A stretch of 17,464 bases of DNA from DASRQK01 sp040392005 (lineage in GTDB: Bacteria > Bacteroidota > Bacteroidia > Sphingobacteriales > Sphingobacteriaceae), in the NCBI GenBank assembly GCA_040392005.1, contig JBEBWT010000040.1:1-17464 (forward strand). Direction: 5' to 3'. The position numbers and the translations under genes were made by a program. Under the pieces are notes generated by a model. That model was not told where the DNA came from. It did not search any database and saw nothing but the letters and a program-made list of their open reading frames with translations. Below, piece after piece: positions 13,455 to 17,464 of this stretch. Each line of letters opens with the position of its first letter. The stretch's first letter is position 1.

Positions 13455-13480
13455 AAAGCCCCAACTTGCGTTGAGGCTTT
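13455..13480 (-). terminator. Terminator of tRNA-Lys
   Basis: On the minus strand AAAGCC-T-CAAC, loop GCAA, GTTG-G-GGCTTT forms a stem-loop one base after the tRNA 3' end, followed by a short T-rich stretch (GTCGTTTTAG). It is a typical intrinsic terminator for a single tRNA gene. Confidence 0.75.
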
Positions 13481-13481
13481 G

Positions 13482-13554
13482 TGATCCCGCTGGGATTCGA
13501 ACCCAGGACCCATACATTAAAAGTGTATTGCTCTACCAGCTGAGCTACGGAATC
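13482..13554 (-). tRNA. tRNA-Lys (anticodon TTT)
   Basis: The 73-base cloverleaf folds fully. The acceptor is GATTCCG with CGGGATC (one T-G pair), the D arm is GCTC-AGCTGGTA-GAGC, the anticodon arm is ATACA-CTTTTAA-TGTAT and the variable loop is GGGTC. The T arm is CTGGG-TTCGAAT-CCCAG, followed by discriminator base A. The anticodon TTT reads lysine codons AAA and AAG. CCA is not encoded: the next bases are CAAAG. A consensus promoter precedes it at 13611-13580 and a terminator follows. Confidence 0.97.
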
Positions 13555-13579
13555 CCCTTTCTTTTTACTGAAAGTGGTG

Positions 13580-13611
13580 CAAAGATAGGATTATCGTTGA
13601 TTCCCACCAAA
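13580..13611 (-). promoter_or_regulatory. Promoter of tRNA-Lys (TTTG-N20-TATCTTTG)
   Basis: On the minus strand TTTG (13611-13608), a 20-base spacer and TATCTTTG (13587-13580) make a full match to the Bacteroidota housekeeping promoter TTTG-N19-21-TAnnTTTG. The transcript would start about 20 bases before the tRNA 5' end at 13554. This is the clearest promoter in the window and supports the phylum assignment. Confidence 0.85.
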
Positions 13612-13644
13612 ATTTATTTAAAATAATTTGTAATTCCCTGGCAG

Positions 13645-15285
13645 TTATGGTTTGGCGAAAAGGGTTTCTCCAGAAACCACGGTTCGCAGGGTTTTTACAT
13701 CCCTCAATTTATCTGCGGCCTCGGTCATGATGTCGGATTCCAGGACAACAAAGTCCGCAGCTTTCCCGATTTCGATGCTGCCCCGGTTGTTTTCTTCAAA
13801 GAAGGAATAGGCAGCCCAAATGGTCATGCCACGCAGGGCTTCTTCCCGGGTCAGGGCATTTTCCATCTGGAATCCACCCTCGGGTAGCCCTCTGCTATCG
13901 ACACGGGCGATGGCTGCATGGAATCCGTATAATGGATTGATGTGCTCTACCGGAAAGTCACTTCCCAGTGGCAGTACACCGACCTGGGCCAGCAGGTCTT
14001 TGAAGGCATAGGCTCCTTTCAGCCGCTCTGCGCCGAGGCGGTCAATGGCCCAGAACATGTCGGAGGTGGCGTGGGTGGGCTGTACAGAAGGCAGGATAGA
14101 ATACGCACCAAACTTGTCAATATCACCGGGAGCGAGGACCTGGGCGTGTTCGATCCGCCAGCGACGGTCATTTTTGCCTTTCAGATAGCGACCGTAAGCA
14201 TCCAGCATAAAGCGGTTGGTTGAATCGCCGATGGCATGGGTAGCGACCTGAAACTCGCTGTCAATGATTCGTGCCAATGCCTGATCGATGGTTTCGGGCA
14301 AATAGAGCAGGAATCCCTGGCTCGGGTCGTCGGAATAGGGGGTCAGCAGGCAAGCACCGCGCGAACCCAATGCGCCATCTGCCAGAATTTTGAAGGTTGC
14401 TACCGTAAATTTATCGGTGATATAAGGCCCCTGCGACAGATAATGGTCCAGGTTCTCGTCAGAAATATGGATCCAGGCATGGTTGCGGATTTTCAATTCG
14501 CCTGCTTTATAAAGGTTGTCCAGAAAGTCGATCTGATCGCGGTCCAGACCGGCATCATTGACTGTGGTCAGCCCCACTTCCGCACATAATTGCTCTGCTT
14601 TTTTCAGTAGGGCGATCATCTCTGCTCCCGAGGGTTGGGGGATCTGGGAAGATACAGCGTCCATGGCATTGTCCACCAGAATGCCGGTCAGCCGATTGTT
14701 TTTATATTCAATGGATCCACCTTCAATACGTGCTGGCCCCGTGATACCGGCCAGTTCGAGTGCTTTGGAATTGGCCAGCGCCGCATGTCCGTCCACCCGG
14801 ATGATATAGACCGGAATATCGGGAAATACTTCGTCGAGCCAGGCCCTGTCCGGAAAGGATTTGACAGGCCAGAGATTCTGGTCCCAGCCCCGGCCCACCA
14901 GCCATTGGGCTTCCGGAAATTCGCTGCGGAAGGCTTTCAACCGGTCTATAATTTCTTCAAAGGAAGCAGAACCCATCAAATCCGCTTGCATCAGGGTACT
15001 GGCAAAACCCATGAAATGAGAGTGGGCATCGTAAAATCCGGGATAGACCGGCAGGCCGCCGAGGTCGAGGGACTCACTGGCCGAATACCTGGTCAGAATA
15101 TCTTCGGTAGATCCGATATTTACAAATTTACCATCTTTCACCGCAAAGGCTTCCTGGATCGAAAAATCCTTGTCCACGGTGTAAACCTGGGCATTATATA
15201 CGATCAGGTCCACTTCCTTTTTTCCCTGGCAGGCTGCAAAGAATCCTGCTGCTGCGGTCAATAAATAGATTAGTTTTTTTTTCAT
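13645..15285 (-). CDS. Lipoprotein amidohydrolase, YtcJ-like (Amidohydro_3)
   Basis: The 546-residue metal-dependent hydrolase has a lipoprotein signal (MKKKLIYLLTAAAGFFAAC, lipobox cysteine C19), so it is probably anchored in the cell envelope. After the N-terminal beta-sandwich (DLIVYNAQVYTVDKDF) comes the metal-binding motif DAHSH with H88 and H90. RVDGHAALANSKAL lies near 163-176, then ATHAIGDSTNRFMLDAYGRY, RIEHAQVLAPGDI and LGSDFPVEHINP in the C-terminal half, and the closing strand GKAADFVVLESDI. All are marks of the YtcJ-like group of the amidohydrolase superfamily. The substrate is not known for most members. It stands alone between prmC and tRNA-Lys on the minus strand. No clear promoter is seen in the AT-rich 110 bases upstream. 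Confidence 0.93.
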   Translation of the reverse strand: MKKKLIYLLTAAAGFFAACQGKKEVDLIVYNAQVYTVDKDFSIQEAFAVKDGKFVNIGSTEDILTRYSASESLDLGGLPVYPGFYDAHSHFMGFASTLMQADLMGSASFEEIIDRLKAFRSEFPEAQWLVGRGWDQNLWPVKSFPDRAWLDEVFPDIPVYIIRVDGHAALANSKALELAGITGPARIEGGSIEYKNNRLTGILVDNAMDAVSSQIPQPSGAEMIALLKKAEQLCAEVGLTTVNDAGLDRDQIDFLDNLYKAGELKIRNHAWIHISDENLDHYLSQGPYITDKFTVATFKILADGALGSRGACLLTPYSDDPSQGFLLYLPETIDQALARIIDSEFQVATHAIGDSTNRFMLDAYGRYLKGKNDRRWRIEHAQVLAPGDIDKFGAYSILPSVQPTHATSDMFWAIDRLGAERLKGAYAFKDLLAQVGVLPLGSDFPVEHINPLYGFHAAIARVDSRGLPEGGFQMENALTREEALRGMTIWAAYSFFEENNRGSIEIGKAADFVVLESDIMTEAADKLRDVKTLRTVVSGETLFAKP

Positions 15286-15361
15286 CTTTATAATTATTCG
15301 TTTATAGTTTGTTTTTAATGGTTTTATAATATGGGTTTGATTTTTCTTTTATTCCTGTAAG

Positions 15362-15375
15362 GAAGCCACAGCTTC
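15362..15375 (-). terminator. Short stem-loop after prmC
   Basis: GAAGC-loop-GCTTC (5-pair stem, 4-base loop) lies 20 bases after the prmC stop. The stem is short and not followed by a T run, so it is at best a weak terminator between prmC and the amidohydrolase gene. Confidence 0.25.
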
Positions 15376-15395
15376 GATCATCCGTCCCCATCTCA

Positions 15396-16238
15396 TCATC
15401 CTGTCCCATCCCGATCACCCGCTTCTGCTTCTATCATTCGGTCCGCCCCCTGCATATCTTGCAGCAACCGGATATTCCGGAACTGTTTTTTTGTCAATAA
15501 TTCCTTGATTTCCTGTCCGTAACTCCTATTTATCTCAAAAAACAATTTACCATCCGGATAGAGATGTTGCCTGGCGAAATCAGCAATATGCTGGTAGAAA
15601 AGCAGAGGAGATTCTTCCGGTACGAACAATGCCAGATCGGGTTCATAATGCAGTACATGATCCGCCATTTCCGTTTTTTCTCCCGGTGTAATATAGGGCG
15701 GATTGCTGACAACGATGTCGAAACGCAGGTCCTGATCGAAGACCAGTTCCCATTCCAGTATGTCCGCCTGGATAAATTTGATGTCCAATCCCAGGGCGAC
15801 TGCATTCTTCCGGGCAACCTCCAGGGCCTCACGGGAAATGTCCATTGCATAGACTTCTGCCTCAGGAATGGATTTTTTCAATGCCAGGGCAATGCAGCCA
15901 CTGCCCGTCCCAATGTCGATGATCCGGAGAGCCGCTGTCCCCTGACCATCCCAGGATTTTATGATCCGGTCCACCAATTCTTCGGTTTCCGGACGGGGGA
16001 TCAGCACGGATTCATTGACAGATAGGGGCATTCCATAGAACCAGGCCTTGCCGGTGACATATTGAAAGGGTCTGCCCGAAAGCAATGCGGGCAGCAATCT
16101 TCCCAGTTCGGTTTTCAGTGCTTCCGGACTGCCAGTATCCCTTTGCAGGTGACGGAACATGGCCCCGGCTTCTCCTTCATCATAACGGGATGATAGGGCA
16201 CTGACAAATTCCTGCCGCATGGCAATGTATTCCTGCAT
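15396..16238 (-). CDS. prmC: Release factor glutamine methyltransferase PrmC
   Basis: PrmC methylates the glutamine of the GGQ motif in peptide-chain release factors RF1 and RF2, using S-adenosylmethionine. The 280-residue protein has the helical N-terminal domain with GRPFQYVTGKAWFYGMPLSV at about 55-74 and PRPETEELVD near 81-90. The SAM-binding loop IDIGTGSGCIALAL lies at about 107-120, and the catalytic NPPY in VVSNPPYITPGEK near 178-190. I prefer the ATG at 16238 to the GTG at 16244, because the GTG overlaps a -7 promoter element (16251-16244). It is divergent from ribD, with 37 bases between the start codons. Confidence 0.94.
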   Translation of the reverse strand: MQEYIAMRQEFVSALSSRYDEGEAGAMFRHLQRDTGSPEALKTELGRLLPALLSGRPFQYVTGKAWFYGMPLSVNESVLIPRPETEELVDRIIKSWDGQGTAALRIIDIGTGSGCIALALKKSIPEAEVYAMDISREALEVARKNAVALGLDIKFIQADILEWELVFDQDLRFDIVVSNPPYITPGEKTEMADHVLHYEPDLALFVPEESPLLFYQHIADFARQHLYPDGKLFFEINRSYGQEIKELLTKKQFRNIRLLQDMQGADRMIEAEAGDRDGTG

Positions 16239-16243
16239 AATCA

Positions 16244-16251
16244 CAAACTTA
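16244..16251 (-). promoter_or_regulatory. Candidate -7 element of prmC
   Basis: Minus-strand TAAGTTTG is an exact TAnnTTTG ending 5 bases before the ATG at 16238. Transcription would start at or within a few bases of the start codon, implying a leaderless or nearly leaderless message. No -33 element is visible. Confidence 0.4.
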
Positions 16252-16263
16252 GGGATTTTTTTA

Positions 16264-16271
16264 TAATTTTG
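16264..16271 (+). promoter_or_regulatory. Candidate -7 element of ribD
   Basis: TAATTTTG is an exact TAnnTTTG ending 4 bases before the ribD ATG at 16276. As for prmC, it implies a leaderless or nearly leaderless message. No -33 element is visible. Confidence 0.4.
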
Positions 16272-16275
16272 TATT

Positions 16276-17325
16276 ATGGTTGATCACGAACGGTTGATGA
16301 GGCGTTGCCTGGATTTAGCTTTGCTGGGGAAGGGTTCGGTCAGCCCCAATCCACTGGTGGGGGCTTTGCTTTTTTACCGGGGAGAAATAATCGCTGAAAA
16401 TTACCACCGGAAATTTGGTCGGGAACATGCCGAGGTGCTGGTCGTCAATGAGGTGTTGCAACAATATGGAGATCGGGGGGCCGAGATTCTGGGCGACTGC
16501 ACTTTATATGTCAGTCTGGAGCCGTGTTCCCATCATGGAAAGACTCCCCCCTGTGCGGATCTGATCGTCCGCTACAAGATTCCACGGGTGGTGATCGCGA
16601 TGACTGACCCTTCGGATAAGGTGAATGGCCGGGGCATTGCCCGGTTGCGCACGGCAGGAGTAGAAGTGATCGAAGGAGTGCTCAGGGAAGAGGCCGAGTG
16701 GATCAATCGCCGCTTCATTACGCAGGCAAAGAAGAATCGCCCCTATATTATCCTGAAATGGGCCCAGACTGCCGATGGGTTTATGGCTCCGGAGGATCAG
16801 GAAAAACGCTGGATTACCGGTCCGGAAGCGGATCAATTGGTGCACCGGTGGAGGAGCGAAGAGGATGCCATTCTGGTAGGTAGCGGGACGGCGCTGGCGG
16901 ATAATCCCAAGCTGGATGTAAGGGAATGGAAAGGCCGGAATCCCAAACGGATACTGATCGACAAGAATCTCCGGGTCCCCGCAACGGCTTGTATTCTGGA
17001 CAGCAGGGCGGAAACCATCGTTTTCAATGCACAGAAAACTGATTGGCAGGCAGGACTCAAATACATTGCGCTGGAAAATTTTGATTTATATCTCCCGCAG
17101 CAGATTGCCTATCAATTGTATCTGATGGATGTGCAGTCGCTGGTTGTAGAAGGGGGCATCAAGGTGCTGGATACGTTTCTGGAGGCAGGTCTGTGGGATG
17201 AAGCACAGATATTCATTTCAAAAACAACATGGGGTTGCGGACGAAAGGCGCCGGTCCCGGCCGGCCGGTTATTAGGCATTTCGAGGGTAGGACAGGATAC
17301 GCTGACCCAAATTGTGAATGTTTAG
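16276..17325 (+). CDS. ribD: Bifunctional riboflavin biosynthesis deaminase/reductase RibD
   Basis: RibD carries out two consecutive steps of riboflavin synthesis: deamination of the diaminopyrimidine phosphate and NADPH-dependent reduction of the ribosyl side chain. The 349-residue length fits the fused enzyme. The N-terminal deaminase has SPNPLVGA (23-30), zinc ligands H51 (in HAEV, with catalytic E53), C84 (in EPCSHHGKTPPC) and C93. The reductase domain runs from about 155 with RPYIILKWAQTADGFM, RSEEDAILVGSGTALADNPKL and the glycine-rich VEGGIKVLDTFL. The C-terminal reductase part is rather short and the reductase less canonical than the deaminase, but no key block is missing. It is cytoplasmic and divergent from prmC. 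No FMN riboswitch fits in the 37-base gap. Confidence 0.95.
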   Translation: MVDHERLMRRCLDLALLGKGSVSPNPLVGALLFYRGEIIAENYHRKFGREHAEVLVVNEVLQQYGDRGAEILGDCTLYVSLEPCSHHGKTPPCADLIVRYKIPRVVIAMTDPSDKVNGRGIARLRTAGVEVIEGVLREEAEWINRRFITQAKKNRPYIILKWAQTADGFMAPEDQEKRWITGPEADQLVHRWRSEEDAILVGSGTALADNPKLDVREWKGRNPKRILIDKNLRVPATACILDSRAETIVFNAQKTDWQAGLKYIALENFDLYLPQQIAYQLYLMDVQSLVVEGGIKVLDTFLEAGLWDEAQIFISKTTWGCGRKAPVPAGRLLGISRVGQDTLTQIVNV

Positions 17326-17367
17326 GCGCATTTGGCTCATTATTTGTGGTTGAATAATTTTTCTACT

Positions 17368-17464
17368 ATGAACAGATTGATATTATTTCTCGAACAGCGC
17401 TCCTTTGGGGTCTGTACCTATATTGGTGAGCGTTTCGGTATTTCAATTTTCAAGATCCGGCTTT
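17368..17464 (+). CDS. PspC-domain protein, 5' end only
   Basis: Thirty-two codons are visible before the window ends: MNRLILFLEQRSFGVCTYIG, continuing ERFGISIFKIRL. The pattern 'F-E-x-R-x-FGV-x-x-Y-[IL]-G-[ED]-x-[FL]-GI-x-x-x-x-IRL' is the start of small PspC-domain membrane proteins common in Bacteroidota, where a transmembrane helix follows just after this point. PspC proteins are linked to envelope stress. It starts 42 bases after the ribD stop and may be co-transcribed with it. The identification rests on a short stretch. Confidence 0.7.
   Translation, partial: MNRLILFLEQRSFGVCTYIGERFGISIFKIRL

Larger units (their letters stand above)
12954..13481. other. Gene-free, hairpin-rich region with tRNA-derived pieces
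   Basis: No credible protein gene lies here; the longest open frame (13055-13348, plus) has no recognisable fold, no promoter and no codon pattern like its neighbours. The stretch holds a 20-base palindrome CTTTCAAAC-TT-GTTTGAAAG (13079-13098), the stem CCTGC-TTC-GCAGG (13245-13257), a long hairpin (13262-13319) and two terminator-like hairpins (13316-13344 and 13455-13480). It also holds partial copies of the tRNA-Lys 3' end. CTTTTCTCATTT occurs at 13132-13143 and 13262-13273, and inverted at 13308-13319. Confidence 0.7.

Noticed and set aside
14635..15264. 209-codon open frame on the plus strand
   Set aside because: It is antisense to the amidohydrolase gene and resembles no family.
16239..16275. 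FMN riboswitch before ribD
   Set aside because: The gap is only 37 bases and AT-rich, far too short for an RFN element.

Overview
The window looks like chromosomal DNA from a member of the Bacteroidota, most likely Sphingobacteriales or Chitinophagales. The evidence is a SusC/SusD outer-membrane pair, an outer-membrane plug-domain protein with an alpha-2-macroglobulin-like front, several promoters with the Bacteroidota -7 element TAnnTTTG, a divergent prmC/ribD arrangement, and a PspC-type protein at the right edge. I cannot name the genus.

Layout. Positions 1-1627 hold a short heptad repeat, a secreted cupin and a luciferase-like flavin monooxygenase, both genes on the minus strand. Positions 1849-6502 hold a SusC-like TonB-dependent transporter and its SusD-like lipoprotein on the plus strand, closed by a very long perfect hairpin (6513-6574). 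No glycoside hydrolase, sigma/anti-sigma pair or regulator accompanies them, so the substrate cannot be told. Positions 6746-9115 hold a secreted MG2/plug-domain protein without a beta-barrel.

The most interesting part is a five-gene minus-strand cluster from 12889 down to 9096. In transcription order it encodes a DUF1858-DUF2249-DUF2249 protein, a 12-helix membrane protein of heme-copper-oxidase/NnrS-like fold, a SufT/MIP18-like (DUF59) iron-sulfur assembly factor, an Rrf2 regulator with an IscR/NsrR-like cysteine set, and a triple DUF2249 protein. This looks like a nitric-oxide or iron-sulfur stress module. A near-perfect dyad (12928-12953) just upstream of a -7 element is a good operator candidate. 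The membrane protein shows an unusually clear threefold internal repeat, but lacks the helix-X histidines and the HH pair of a catalytic heme-copper oxidase.

Positions 12911-13481 hold no gene. This stretch is dense in hairpins and contains a partial duplication of the 3' end of the adjacent tRNA-Lys gene (13482-13554). To its right come a lipoprotein amidohydrolase of the YtcJ type, prmC (minus) and ribD (plus) separated by only 37 bases, and the first 97 bases of a PspC-domain gene that runs off the window.
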